A DNA stretch of 64,000 nucleotides, taken from assembly GCF_034274695.1 (NCBI RefSeq), contig NZ_CP128362.1, positions 3,288,501-3,352,500 of the forward strand, written 5' to 3'. The notes under the pieces are model-generated. The model made no database searches and had not been told where the DNA came from. It saw only the letters and a list, made by a program, of their open reading frames with translations. This stretch comes from Chitinophaga sp. LS1. Lineage in GTDB: Bacteria > Bacteroidota > Bacteroidia > Chitinophagales > Chitinophagaceae. Positions 1 to 8,740 of this stretch are shown here, piece by piece; within the stretch, counting starts at the first letter, position 1, and every line of letters begins with the position of its first letter. Position numbers and translations under genes: made by a program.

Positions 1-422
1 CTCCCGGCATTGGTCTGGCAGACGCTATCTGTGACCTGGTAAGCAGTGGTTCCACCCTGTTTATGAACGGTCTGAAAGAAGTAGAAGTGATCCTGAAATC
101 TGAGGCAGTACTGATCTCTAACGGTAGTCTCGCTCCGGAGCAGCAAGCTATTCTCCGCAAGCTGCAATTCCGCATCCAGGCAGTGAAGAAAGCGAAGAAC
201 ACCAAGTACATTTTGCTGAATGCACCAAATGATAAACTGAAGGAAATCATCGCCCTGTTGCCAGGTATGAAGAGTCCCACCGTATTGCCACTGGCAGAAG
301 AGGGTTGGAGTTCCGTACACTCAGTGCTGAATGAAAATGAATTCTGGGATATCATTGAAAGCCTGAAAGAAGCAGGTGCACAGGGTATACTGGTAGTTCC
401 AATTGAAAAGATGATCATTTAA
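1..422 (+). CDS. hisG: ATP phosphoribosyltransferase, C-terminal part (5' end outside window)
   Basis: HisG catalyses the first step of histidine synthesis, joining ATP and PRPP to give phosphoribosyl-ATP. The reading frame is open from base 3 and its first residues PGIGLADAICDLVSSGST match the conserved end of the HisG catalytic domain. About 100 residues follow that look like the C-terminal ACT-like regulatory domain of the long (HisG_L) form, which in the family binds histidine for feedback inhibition. The start codon lies before the window. hisD begins 12 bases after the stop, so this is the upstream gene of hisGDCB. Confidence 0.93.
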   Translation, partial: PGIGLADAICDLVSSGSTLFMNGLKEVEVILKSEAVLISNGSLAPEQQAILRKLQFRIQAVKKAKNTKYILLNAPNDKLKEIIALLPGMKSPTVLPLAEEGWSSVHSVLNENEFWDIIESLKEAGAQGILVVPIEKMII

Positions 423-434
423 TATCGCTGTCAT

Positions 435-1709
435 ATGTTGGTATTCGAATATCCAGAACGTTCACAATGGCCGGAGCTGCTGCGCCGCCCGGTATTTGAC
501 AACACTGCACTGGAAACCAGTGTAGGCAACATCCTCGCGGATGTACGCCAGAATGGAGATGCAGCCGTTCGCAAGTATGCGCAGCAATTTGATAAGGTAC
601 AGCTGGATGCACTCGCAGTCACACCTGCGGAGTTTGCACAGGCAGCTGCTACCCTCGATCCCGCACTGAAAAAAGCCATCTTACAGGCTAAACAAAATAT
701 AGAAGTCTTCCACAAAGCACAGCAGGAATCCGGCAAGGTGATCGAAACCATGCCTGGGGTACAATGCTGGCGCAAACCGGTGGCGATAGAGAAAGTAGGA
801 TTATATATTCCGGGTGGTTCTGCACCGCTGTTCTCTACCATCCTTATGCTCGGTATTCCGGCGATGATAGCAGGATGTAAGGAAATTATTCTGTGCACCC
901 CTTCCAATGCAAAAGGTGAAGTACATCCTGCAGTGCTGTACACAGCAGAGCAGATTGGATTGGATCGTGTTTATAAAATAGGTGGTGTGCAGGCGATTGC
1001 TGCCATGGCATATGGTACAGAAAGCATTCCCCGTGTACACAAGATCTTTGGTCCGGGCAATCAATATGTAACCTGTGCAAAACAGCTCATCAACAAAGAT
1101 GGTGTAGCCATCGATATGCCGGCTGGACCTTCGGAAGTAGCAGTACTGGCAGATGAAACCTGTGTACCTGCTTTCGTAGCGGCCGATCTGTTGTCACAGG
1201 CAGAACACGGCCCTGATAGCCAGGTATTGCTGGTGACCACCACTGCTGATATTATTAAACCGGTACAGGAACAGGTAGCTGCACAGCTGGCGCAATTACC
1301 TCGCAAAGACATCGCTGCAAAGGCATTGGAAAACAGCCGTATCATACTGGTACGCGACAATGAAGAAGCGATGGCACTGCTGAATGAATATGCACCAGAG
1401 CACCTGATCGTGGCCTGCAAAGATGATATCTCCATTGCAGATGCGGTCGTGAATGCAGGTTCTGTATTCCTGGGTAACTATTCTCCTGAGAGCGCCGGCG
1501 ACTATGCTTCGGGTACCAATCATACATTGCCTACGAATGGTTATGCCACTGCTTACAGTGGTGTATCGCTGGATAGCTTCGTCAAGAAGATCACCTACCA
1601 GCGCCTGACCAAAGAAGGTTTGCAAAATATAGGTAGTACCATCGAAATCATGGCTGCGGCCGAAGGGTTGGAAGCACACAAGAATGCGGTGACCCTCCGT
1701 CTGAAATAA
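435..1709 (+). CDS. hisD: Histidinol dehydrogenase
   Basis: HisD carries out the last two steps of histidine synthesis, oxidising L-histidinol to L-histidine with NAD and a bound zinc. The 424-residue length is normal for the family. Family landmarks are the PGGSAPLFSTILMLGIPA stretch, the glycine-rich IFGPGNQYV motif, the DMPAGPSEV motif and the DLLSQAEHGPDSQ segment that carries zinc and catalytic residues. It lies 12 bases after hisG and 14 before hisC in the same operon. Confidence 0.97.
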   Translation: MLVFEYPERSQWPELLRRPVFDNTALETSVGNILADVRQNGDAAVRKYAQQFDKVQLDALAVTPAEFAQAAATLDPALKKAILQAKQNIEVFHKAQQESGKVIETMPGVQCWRKPVAIEKVGLYIPGGSAPLFSTILMLGIPAMIAGCKEIILCTPSNAKGEVHPAVLYTAEQIGLDRVYKIGGVQAIAAMAYGTESIPRVHKIFGPGNQYVTCAKQLINKDGVAIDMPAGPSEVAVLADETCVPAFVAADLLSQAEHGPDSQVLLVTTTADIIKPVQEQVAAQLAQLPRKDIAAKALENSRIILVRDNEEAMALLNEYAPEHLIVACKDDISIADAVVNAGSVFLGNYSPESAGDYASGTNHTLPTNGYATAYSGVSLDSFVKKITYQRLTKEGLQNIGSTIEIMAAAEGLEAHKNAVTLRLK

Positions 1710-1723
1710 TTTAATCTTATCGT

Positions 1724-2773
1724 ATGTTCGATTTAAATAGCTTATTACGCGACAACATAAAACGCCTCGTTCCTTATTCTACAGCGAGAGATGAGTTCAA
1801 AGGCGAAGCATCCATTTTCCTGGATGCAAATGAAAATAGTTATGGTTCACCATTGCCGGTGAATTATAACCGTTATCCTGATCCGATGCAGTGGAAGGTA
1901 AAATACAAACTGGCAGAGATCAAGGGTGTACCCCCACAGAATATTTTCCTGGGAAATGGGAGTGATGAAGTGATCGATGTATTGTATCGTTCCTTCTGCC
2001 GTCCCGGAATTGATAATGTAGTACTGTTTCCGCCTACCTATGGTATGTATGAAGTGAGTGCGAATATCAATGATGTGATCGTACGTAAAGTATCTCTCAC
2101 ACCTGATACTTTCCAGATAGATATGCCGGCATTGCAGGAAGCAGTGGATGAGCATACAAAGCTGATCTTTATCTGTTCTCCAAACAACCCAACAGGTAAT
2201 TCCATTGACCGTTCAGACATCGAAATGATCCTGAACAATTTTGATGGTATTGTAGTGGTAGATGAGGCGTATATCAACTATGCACGTCAGAAAACTTTTA
2301 TCACTGAGCTGACTGAATATCCAAATCTCGTAGTGATGCAAACACTCTCCAAAGCATGGGGACTGGCGGCACTGCGCGTAGGAATGGCGTTTGCAGGAGA
2401 AGATATTATCAATGTGCTGAACAAAGTAAAAGCTCCTTACAACATTAACCAGTCTGCACAGGATCTCGTACTAGAAGCACTGAACAATATCGGTCAGGTG
2501 AATGACTGGATCAAAGATGCAGTTGTAGAAAGAGATAAACTCGCAGCTGCGCTGGAAGGATTGCCACAGGTAGAGTTTATCTATCCAAGTGATGCGAACT
2601 TCCTGCTGGCGAAGACCACAGATGCAAAGGGTATTTACAATAACCTGGTTGAGCAGGGCATCATTGTACGTGATCGTTCAAAGGTAGAATTGTGTGGAGG
2701 CTGTCTGCGTATTACAGTAGGTACGCCAGAAGAGAATGTGACATTGGTAAATGCTATAAATAATTTCAAATAA
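1724..2773 (+). CDS. hisC: Histidinol-phosphate aminotransferase
   Basis: This PLP enzyme converts imidazole-acetol phosphate and glutamate to histidinol phosphate. The 349-residue protein is a class I/II fold-type I aminotransferase. Visible landmarks are [13 protein letters not shown], the CSPNNPTGN motif, [10 protein letters not shown], and [14 protein letters not shown] with the PLP-binding lysine. The stop codon overlaps the hisB start by one base (TAATG), so translation of the two is probably coupled. Confidence 0.96.
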   Translation: MFDLNSLLRDNIKRLVPYSTARDEFKGEASIFLDANENSYGSPLPVNYNRYPDPMQWKVKYKLAEIKGVPPQNIFLGNGSDEVIDVLYRSFCRPGIDNVVLFPPTYGMYEVSANINDVIVRKVSLTPDTFQIDMPALQEAVDEHTKLIFICSPNNPTGNSIDRSDIEMILNNFDGIVVVDEAYINYARQKTFITELTEYPNLVVMQTLSKAWGLAALRVGMAFAGEDIINVLNKVKAPYNINQSAQDLVLEALNNIGQVNDWIKDAVVERDKLAAALEGLPQVEFIYPSDANFLLAKTTDAKGIYNNLVEQGIIVRDRSKVELCGGCLRITVGTPEENVTLVNAINNFK

Positions 2774-3909
2774 TGAAAAGAGTTCTCTTCATAGATCGCG
2801 ATGGTACTTTGATCAAAGAGGTGCCACCTACTTACCAGATTGATTCACTTGATAAAATCGAATTCTATCCTAAGGTATTCACCTGGCTCACGCGTATAGC
2901 AGCGGAGCTGGATTTTGAACTGGTGATGGTGACGAACCAGGATGGGTTAGGCACTGAGAGCTTTCCTGAAGATACCTTCTGGCCGGCGCAAAACTTTATT
3001 GTTCGTGCGTTTGAGAATGAAGAGGTATTTTTTAAGGAGTATCATATAGACCGCAGCTTCCCTCATGAGAACGCACCTACGCGTAAGCCGGGTATAGGAA
3101 TGCTGACGAAATATTTCACAGCTGATTATGATCTGGCAAATTCATTTGTGATCGGAGATCGTATTACGGATGTACAGTTAGCCAAGAACCTGGGAGCGAA
3201 AGCGATCTGGATGAATGAGGGTACTGGTCTTGGTGGTGCGGAAGTGAGTGCAGATGCGAAGGCGCTGGAATCAGTGATTGCTTTGGAGTCTACAAATTGG
3301 GAGAAGATCTATGAGTTCCTGAAATTAGGATTGCGTAAAGTATCTCATACACGTACTACTAAAGAAACTGATATTCATATTGAACTGAACCTGGATGGTA
3401 CTGGTAAAGCAGATATCGAAACTGGTTTAGGTTTCTTTGATCATATGCTGGATCAGATAGCGCGTCATGGTAGTATTGATCTTACTATCAAAGCGAAGGG
3501 CGATTTGCACATAGATGAGCATCATACGATTGAGGATGTGGGTATTGCACTGGGTGAAGCGGTAGCGCAGGGTTTGGGTGATAAGAGAGGGATAGAGCGT
3601 TATGGTTATTGCTTACCGATGGATGATTGCCTGGCGCAGGCAGCGATTGATTTTGGAGGAAGGAACTGGATAGTCTGGGATGCTAAGTTTAATAGGGAGA
3701 AGATAGGAGAGATGCCTACGGAGATGTTCTTCCATTTCTTTAAGTCTTTTTCAGATGCGTCAAAGAGTAACCTGAATATCAAGGCGGAAGGGGAGAATGA
3801 GCATCATAAGATAGAGGCGATCTTCAAGGTGTTTGCAAAAGCGATTAAGATGGCGGTAAAGAGGAATCCATCTAATATGCAATTGCCAAGTACGAAGGGG
3901 CTGCTTTAA
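2773..3909 (+). CDS. hisB: Bifunctional histidinol-phosphatase / imidazoleglycerol-phosphate dehydratase
   Basis: Two histidine-synthesis enzymes are fused in 378 residues. The N-terminal half (about 1-165) is a HAD phosphatase with the DRDGTLI motif and [15 protein letters not shown], acting on histidinol phosphate. The C-terminal half (about 185-378) is imidazoleglycerol-phosphate dehydratase with the metal-binding motifs [25 protein letters not shown] and [11 protein letters not shown]. This fusion is the known HisNB type. It is the last gene before a 407-base gap, so the first his block ends here. Confidence 0.96.
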   Translation: MKRVLFIDRDGTLIKEVPPTYQIDSLDKIEFYPKVFTWLTRIAAELDFELVMVTNQDGLGTESFPEDTFWPAQNFIVRAFENEEVFFKEYHIDRSFPHENAPTRKPGIGMLTKYFTADYDLANSFVIGDRITDVQLAKNLGAKAIWMNEGTGLGGAEVSADAKALESVIALESTNWEKIYEFLKLGLRKVSHTRTTKETDIHIELNLDGTGKADIETGLGFFDHMLDQIARHGSIDLTIKAKGDLHIDEHHTIEDVGIALGEAVAQGLGDKRGIERYGYCLPMDDCLAQAAIDFGGRNWIVWDAKFNREKIGEMPTEMFFHFFKSFSDASKSNLNIKAEGENEHHKIEAIFKVFAKAIKMAVKRNPSNMQLPSTKGLL

Positions 3910-3966
3910 TAATAGTCGCGATTGATCATCGGGCTATAGCCATCGAAGCTGTATATAATTGTCGCG

Positions 3967-3998
3967 GTTGATGATCCGGCGGTAGCCGGATCATCAAC
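3967..3998. terminator. Perfect 14-bp hairpin after hisB
   Basis: The arms 3967-3980 and 3985-3998 are exact inverse complements with a 4-base GGTA loop. No T-run follows on the plus strand, so it may be a processing or mRNA-stabilising structure, or half of a double terminator with the hairpin at 4007-4043. An imperfect copy of the preceding sequence (gtcgcgattgatcatc, then gtcgcggttgatgatc) starts near 3915, so the region also looks like a degenerate direct repeat. Confidence 0.6.
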
Positions 3999-4006
3999 TG
4001 CTTTTG

Positions 4007-4043
4007 GCGAATGATTTCCTGCCGGAGGCAGGAAATCATTCGC
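4007..4043. terminator. Perfect 17-bp hairpin after hisB
   Basis: The arms 4007-4023 and 4027-4043 are exact inverse complements around the loop GGA. With the hairpin at 3967-3998 it forms a tandem pair between hisB and the trp promoter. It probably ends or stabilises the hisGDCB message. There is no T-run directly after it. Confidence 0.6.
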
Positions 4044-4084
4044 GAGACAGGAAAATCACCGGCGAGACAATTATCCGCGAGACA
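4042..4084 (+). repeat. Three GCGAGACA direct repeats
   Basis: The 8-mer GCGAGACA occurs at 4042-4049, 4062-4069 and 4077-4084, with starts 20 and 15 bases apart. The block lies directly after the 17-bp hairpin and about 20 bases upstream of the trp -33 box. It could be a duplicated remnant or a binding site for a regulator. No function is known to me. Confidence 0.45.
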
Positions 4085-4104
4085 GAAAAAAATCTGACAG
4101 AACA

Positions 4105-4136
4105 TTTGTAATTTCAAATAATTCCCCGGATATTTG
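4105..4136 (+). promoter_or_regulatory. trp operon promoter (Bacteroidota type)
   Basis: A -33 TTTG at 4105-4108 is followed after 20 bases by GATATTTG at 4129-4136, which matches the TAnnTTTG -7 consensus of Bacteroidota except for its first base. The expected transcript start is near 4143, about 20 bases before the leader-peptide ATG. Box quality, spacing and position all agree with a promoter for the trp leader. Confidence 0.6.
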
Positions 4137-4162
4137 TTCCGTAAATAGAAATCAAACAAATC

Positions 4163-4216
4163 ATGACCACATTCATTACAAACAATCATTGGCGTTGGCA
4201 CAATATCAGTTCCTGA
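4163..4216 (+). CDS. trpL: trp operon leader peptide
   Basis: A 17-codon reading frame encodes MTTFITNNHWRWHNISS with Trp codons at 4190-4192 and 4196-4198. Two Trp codons separated by one codon in so short a frame, directly upstream of a terminator hairpin and trpE, are the hallmark of ribosome-mediated trp attenuation. The segment TGGCAC (4196-4201), which includes the second Trp codon, can pair with GTGCCA (4229-4234). A small hairpin (TATCAG/CTGATA, 4204-4218) spans the stop codon. The peptide itself is expected to have no function apart from its translation. Confidence 0.8.
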   Translation: MTTFITNNHWRWHNISS

Positions 4217-4278
4217 TAATGTGTTACAGTGCCATGATCCGTAGTGATCGTATATAATTCGAAGGCTCGCTGTTACAC
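4196..4278 (+). promoter_or_regulatory. trp attenuator pairing segments (1:2 and 2:3)
   Basis: Segment 1 (4196-4201, TGGCAC) pairs with 4229-4234 (GTGCCA). Segment 2 (4221-4231, GTGTTACAGTG) can instead pair with 4268-4278 (CGCTGTTACAC), with ten of eleven positions paired including one G-U. That pairing would disrupt the left arm of the terminator at 4261-4289. A ribosome stalled on the Trp codons would cover segment 1 and free segment 2, favouring read-through. The pairings were worked out by hand; energies were not calculated. Confidence 0.6.
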
Positions 4279-4297
4279 AGCGGGCCTTCTTCGTTTT
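4261..4297 (+). terminator. trp attenuator terminator
   Basis: A 12-bp stem (4261-4272 with 4278-4289, one G-U pair) with a TTACA loop is followed by TTCGTTTT. It is a rho-independent terminator placed 20 bases before the trpE start and after the leader peptide. A strong terminator in front of the gene it should express implies conditional termination, here by the Trp-codon leader. Confidence 0.8.
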
Positions 4298-4316
4298 AAT
4301 ACCTAATCAAAATCAA

Positions 4317-5723
4317 ATGGGTAGTATTCAAGTAAAATCAAGATCAAAGCAAATGCTGGCAGATGTATTCACCCCTGTGGGCATCTACCTGCGTCTTCGT
4401 GACCGGTTCCCTGGCTCCGTACTACTGGAAAGTACCGACTACCGCGCCAGTGAAAACAGCTATTCCTTTATCTGTATCAAACCGATTGCAGGCATCGAAG
4501 TAACCAGCACCAACGACTTTGAATTCAAGTATCCTAACCTCCCGCCAGAAAGGAAACAGCTCAAAAGCCGCCAAAGCGTACTCGACGAACTCCAGAAGTT
4601 CCTCGGCAACTTCTCTTTCGCGGACAAACCAGTCCTGCCCGTCGTTCACAGCTTATTTGGATACAGTACTTTCGACTCCGTACAATTCTTCGAAACAATA
4701 GAATTCAATAAGAATAAAGCAAACGGGAACACTATCCCCCTCATGCGCTATCGTTTCTATCAATACGTGATCGTCATCAACCACTTCAAAGATGAACTGT
4801 ATCTCTGCGAAAACAGTGTAGATGGCCTGGACAGCGACTTTGAACTGATTGAATCACTGATCCGCTCCAAAGATGTACCGAACTACCACTTCACGGCTAC
4901 AGGAGAAGAGCAGAGCAATATGACCGATGAGCAGTACATGGAAATTGTTGAAAAAGGTAAACAACACTGCTTCAGAGGAGATGTCTTCCAGGTAGTATTA
5001 TCCCGGGCTTTCAACCAATCCTTCAGAGGCGACGAATTCAACGTCTACCGCGCACTTCGCTCCATCAATCCTTCCCCTTATCTCTTCTTCTTCGATTACG
5101 GCGATTACAAATTAATGGGTTCTTCTCCCGAAGCCCAGCTCATCATCAAAGATGGTAAAGCCACCATTCACCCGATAGCAGGCACTTTCCGCCGTACCGG
5201 CAATGATGAGGAAGATCGTAAACTGGCAAAATTACTGCTGGAAGATCCAAAGGAAAATGCAGAACATGTAATGCTGGTCGATCTGGCACGTAATGATCTG
5301 AGCCGCCTCGCTACTGATGTAGTCGTAGACTCTTACCGCAATATCCAATATTACTCACACGTCATCCACCTGGTAAGCGAAGTATCCGGCAAGGTACAGA
5401 AGGGTAATCCTTTCTCCCTGCTGGCAGCTACTTTCCCTGCAGGTACCCTATCCGGCGCACCGAAATACAGGGCTATGCAGATCATTGACGAATACGAACC
5501 TACACAACGTGGTTTTTATGGTGGATGTATCGGTTCCGTAGGTTTCAACGGCGACTTTAACCATGCCATTATGATCCGCAGCATCCTGAGCAAATCAAAT
5601 GTCCTGTATTATCAGGCAGGTGCCGGTGTGGTTGCAAAGTCCGTAGCCGAATCGGAAAAAGATGAAGTGAACAATAAACTGAATGCATTAAAACAGGCCA
5701 TTCTGTTGGCACAAAAAATCTGA
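4317..5723 (+). CDS. trpE: Anthranilate synthase component I
   Basis: TrpE converts chorismate to anthranilate using ammonia supplied by TrpG. The 468-residue protein has the N-terminal LLES motif that binds feedback-inhibiting tryptophan in this family. It also has the chorismate-binding core: GDVFQVVLSRAF, MGSSPEAQLI, HPIAGTFRRTG, VDLARNDL and FPAGTLSGAPKYRAM. trpG starts one base after its stop, which fits subunits made together. Expression is probably set by the attenuator just upstream. PabB is the main alternative, but the complete trp operon behind it settles the assignment. Confidence 0.96.
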   Translation: MGSIQVKSRSKQMLADVFTPVGIYLRLRDRFPGSVLLESTDYRASENSYSFICIKPIAGIEVTSTNDFEFKYPNLPPERKQLKSRQSVLDELQKFLGNFSFADKPVLPVVHSLFGYSTFDSVQFFETIEFNKNKANGNTIPLMRYRFYQYVIVINHFKDELYLCENSVDGLDSDFELIESLIRSKDVPNYHFTATGEEQSNMTDEQYMEIVEKGKQHCFRGDVFQVVLSRAFNQSFRGDEFNVYRALRSINPSPYLFFFDYGDYKLMGSSPEAQLIIKDGKATIHPIAGTFRRTGNDEEDRKLAKLLLEDPKENAEHVMLVDLARNDLSRLATDVVVDSYRNIQYYSHVIHLVSEVSGKVQKGNPFSLLAATFPAGTLSGAPKYRAMQIIDEYEPTQRGFYGGCIGSVGFNGDFNHAIMIRSILSKSNVLYYQAGAGVVAKSVAESEKDEVNNKLNALKQAILLAQKI

Positions 5724-5724
5724 C

Positions 5725-6294
5725 ATGAACATTCTTGTGTTTGATAACTACGACTCTTTTACATATAACCTGGTACACCTGGTGGAAAAGATCATCAACG
5801 CCAAAGTCAGTGTATTCCGTAATGATGAAATTCCATTGGTGAAAGTAAAAGACTATGATAAGATCATTCTCTCTCCCGGTCCTGGTATTCCGGAAGAAGC
5901 AGGTATGCTGCTGCCCCTGATCAAAGAATATGCAGCTACCAAATCCATATTCGGCGTATGCCTTGGCCAGCAGGCCATTGGCGAAGCTTTTGGCGCCAGT
6001 CTGATCAACCTGAAAGATGTATACCACGGCGTAGCCACTCCTGTAAACATCATCAGCAGGGAAGGCAGATTATTCAACGGCCTCCCCGACCAACTCGAAG
6101 TTGGCAGATACCACTCCTGGGTAGTAGATGAAAAAACATTGCCATCCAGCCTTACCGTTACTGCAAAGGACGACAACGGCTATATTATGGCACTGCAACA
6201 TCAGCAATATGATGTGAGCGGCGTACAGTTTCACCCTGAAAGTGTGCTCACACCAGAAGGGGAAAAGATCATCCGTAACTGGTTAAATGCATAA
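5725..6294 (+). CDS. trpG: Anthranilate synthase component II (glutamine amidotransferase)
   Basis: TrpG hydrolyses glutamine and channels ammonia to TrpE. The 189-residue class I amidotransferase has the oxyanion motif LSPGPGIP, the nucleophile elbow GVCLGQQAIGEAFG with its Cys, and the catalytic His-Glu in GVQFHPESVLTPEG. It is separate from TrpD here. In many Bacteroidota a single TrpG/PabA-like protein may serve both pathways; the sequence cannot tell. Confidence 0.95.
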   Translation: MNILVFDNYDSFTYNLVHLVEKIINAKVSVFRNDEIPLVKVKDYDKIILSPGPGIPEEAGMLLPLIKEYAATKSIFGVCLGQQAIGEAFGASLINLKDVYHGVATPVNIISREGRLFNGLPDQLEVGRYHSWVVDEKTLPSSLTVTAKDDNGYIMALQHQQYDVSGVQFHPESVLTPEGEKIIRNWLNA

Positions 6295-6305
6295 ATCCCG
6301 GGATT

Positions 6306-7301
6306 ATGAAAAAGATACTGAATTTCCTTTTTGAACATAAAACATTCACCCGCAGCGCAGCCAAGGAGATACTGATCGGTATTTCCAAGGGGATGTACAA
6401 TGAAAGCGAACTTGCTGCTTTCATGACCGTATACCTCATGCGCAGCATCACTGTAGAGGAACTGCTCGGCTTCCGCGATGCCCTGCTGGAACTCTGCATC
6501 CCTGTCAACCTGAATGGCTACAATGTACTGGACATCGTAGGTACAGGTGGCGATGGTAAAAACTCTTTCAACATCAGTACCCTCTCCTGCTTTATCGTAG
6601 CAGGTGCAGGTGGTAAAGTGGCCAAGCATGGTAACGTAGGTGTATCTACGATCAGTGGTGCCTCTAACCTGATGGAGACTGCTGGTTATAAATTTAAGAA
6701 CGACGATGCGAAGCTGCGTACGGAGCTGGAAGAATCCGGTGTTTGTTTTCTCCATGCACCGCTGTTCCACCCTGCACTGAAAAATGTAGCAGGGGTACGT
6801 CGCCAGCTGGGTGTGCGCACCTTCTTCAACGTACTCGGTCCATTGGTGAATCCTGCTTTTGCACAGCACCAGTTGATTGGAGTATATAGCCTGGAACTGG
6901 CCCGTGTGTATAACTACCTGTTTCAGCAGACGGACAAGCAATATGCCATCGTGCATAGCCTGGACGGATATGATGAAATCTCGCTGACCTCGGATACCCG
7001 TGTCATCACCAACAAAGGTGAGCGTGACTGGACCCCTGAGCAGCTGGGTAAGCGCAAGGTTTTCCCGGAAGATATCTACGGAGGCAACTCTATTGAAGAA
7101 GCCGCCAAAATCTTTATGAAAATTTTAAAGGGCGAAGGTACCTGGGCACAGAATGCAGTAGTCATGGCGAATGCCGCTATGGGCCTGCATACGCTGGGCA
7201 AGTACCCGACGTATGAAGAATGTTTCCTGGCAGCTGTAGAGTCGCTGGAATCCGGTGCCGCACACAATTCTTTTAAGAAGTTGATAAGTTTGCAGTCATG
7301 A
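6306..7301 (+). CDS. trpD: Anthranilate phosphoribosyltransferase
   Basis: TrpD transfers phosphoribose from PRPP to anthranilate. The 331-residue protein has the PRPP-binding GTGGDGKNSFNIST motif, KHGNVGVSTISGASNLMET, and the HPALKNVAGVRRQLGVRTFFN and LGPLVNP segments typical of the family. The stop overlaps the trpC start by four bases (ATGA). There is no fused TrpG domain. Confidence 0.96.
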   Translation: MKKILNFLFEHKTFTRSAAKEILIGISKGMYNESELAAFMTVYLMRSITVEELLGFRDALLELCIPVNLNGYNVLDIVGTGGDGKNSFNISTLSCFIVAGAGGKVAKHGNVGVSTISGASNLMETAGYKFKNDDAKLRTELEESGVCFLHAPLFHPALKNVAGVRRQLGVRTFFNVLGPLVNPAFAQHQLIGVYSLELARVYNYLFQQTDKQYAIVHSLDGYDEISLTSDTRVITNKGERDWTPEQLGKRKVFPEDIYGGNSIEEAAKIFMKILKGEGTWAQNAVVMANAAMGLHTLGKYPTYEECFLAAVESLESGAAHNSFKKLISLQS

Positions 7302-8098
7302 AAAATATCCTTACTGAAATAGTCGCACATAAACACGTGGAAGTGGCCGCTCGTAAACTGCAACGCCCGGTAGCCGAGCTTGAACAGTCATCCACTTTCA
7401 AACGTGAGCCTTTGTCATTGTCCAGCTTTCTGCTGAACCCTGAGAAAACAGGTATCATCGCAGAATTCAAAAGGAAATCTCCTTCAAAGGGGCTGATCAA
7501 TGGCACCGCCACTGTACATGATGTGACCATGGCCTATACCCGCTATGGGGCTTCCGGCCTGTCAGTATTGACAGATGAGCAGTTCTTTGGTGGTAGCTCA
7601 GACGATCTGGTACAGGCGCGTGCAGCGAATAATATTCCTGTGCTGAGAAAGGATTTTGTGATCGATGAATACCAGATCCTGGAAGCAAAAGCGATCGGTG
7701 CAGATGTCATTTTGCTGATAGCAGAATGTCTGACTAAAGAAGAAGTAGCAAAATTAGCAGCCTTTGCACACAATTTAGGACTGGAAGTACTGCTGGAAGT
7801 ACACAGTGGTGATCAGCTGGACAAGGTGACAGATCATATTCAGAACGTAGGCGTGAACAACCGTGACCTCACTACTTTCAGGGTAGATTTCAACCGCAGT
7901 TGCGAACTGGCGTCACAGATCCCTGCCGGCAAATGTAAGGTAGCGGAGAGCGGTATCAGCAACACGGATAATATTGTGACGCTGAAGAAAGCCGGTTTTA
8001 ACGGTTTCCTCATCGGCGAACACTTCATGAAGACAGAAAATCCTGCAAGGGCATTTGAAAACTTTGTAACGGAGCTGTCCGGTAAACTGAAAGGATAA
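7298..8098 (+). CDS. trpC: Indole-3-glycerol-phosphate synthase
   Basis: TrpC closes the indole ring from carboxyphenylamino-deoxyribulose phosphate. The 266-residue TIM barrel has EFKRKSPSKG with the catalytic Lys, LTDEQFFGGS, VLRKDFVIDEYQI with a second Lys, LLEVH, GVNNRDL, ESGI and LIGEHFM for phosphate binding. It is monofunctional; trpF is a separate gene starting at the next base. Confidence 0.96.
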   Translation: MKNILTEIVAHKHVEVAARKLQRPVAELEQSSTFKREPLSLSSFLLNPEKTGIIAEFKRKSPSKGLINGTATVHDVTMAYTRYGASGLSVLTDEQFFGGSSDDLVQARAANNIPVLRKDFVIDEYQILEAKAIGADVILLIAECLTKEEVAKLAAFAHNLGLEVLLEVHSGDQLDKVTDHIQNVGVNNRDLTTFRVDFNRSCELASQIPAGKCKVAESGISNTDNIVTLKKAGFNGFLIGEHFMKTENPARAFENFVTELSGKLKG

Positions 8099-8719
8099 AT
8101 GATGCAACTGAAAGTATGCGGTATCACCAGGAAAGAGGACCTGGACAAACTGGTCGAACTGGGTGTACACTATGCCGGCTTTATCTTTTATGAGAAATCG
8201 CCCCGCTTTGTAGGGAATAAACTGGATGCCCGCACCGTGCGGGAAACGAAGGGGATCCTGAAGGTAGGTGTGTTTGTAAATGCACCATTGGAGCAGGTAA
8301 AACAGCTCATCGGCAGTTATGGACTGCACCTGGTACAATTGCATGGCGACGAAGATCCTGCATACTGTGCAGCATTGCAGGCATTGGTTCCTGTGATCAG
8401 GGCTTTCAGGATTGGTGAGGATGTGAACTGGGATATACTGGCAGCGTATGTACCTGTGACCAACTACTTCCTGTTCGACACCGCTGCCGGTAAGGCGTAC
8501 GGTGGGACAGGTAAGTTATTTAACTGGGAGTTGCTGCATACCTATCCGTTCGATCATCCGTTCTTTCTCAGTGGCGGCATTGGCCCTGAGCAGCTGGAAG
8601 ACCTGCTGGCATTTGAACACCCTGCATTGTTTGCAGCTGATGTGAACAGTAAATTTGAGACTGCACCGGGAGTGAAAGATATGGTGAGCGTGCAGCAGTT
8701 CTCCACAAAGATTTTATAA
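8099..8719 (+). CDS. trpF: Phosphoribosylanthranilate isomerase
   Basis: TrpF carries out the Amadori rearrangement before TrpC. The 206-residue TIM barrel begins with KVCGITRKEDL, carrying the catalytic Cys. It also has YAGFIFYEKSPRFV, VQLHGDE, FDTAAGKAYGGTGKLFNW with the catalytic Asp, FLSGGIGPEQL and DVNSKFETAPGVKD. The gene begins directly after the trpC stop with two consecutive ATG codons; either could be the start. Confidence 0.95.
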   Translation: MMQLKVCGITRKEDLDKLVELGVHYAGFIFYEKSPRFVGNKLDARTVRETKGILKVGVFVNAPLEQVKQLIGSYGLHLVQLHGDEDPAYCAALQALVPVIRAFRIGEDVNWDILAAYVPVTNYFLFDTAAGKAYGGTGKLFNWELLHTYPFDHPFFLSGGIGPEQLEDLLAFEHPALFAADVNSKFETAPGVKDMVSVQQFSTKIL

Positions 8720-8740
8720 ACTTATTTAAAATAATCAAGC

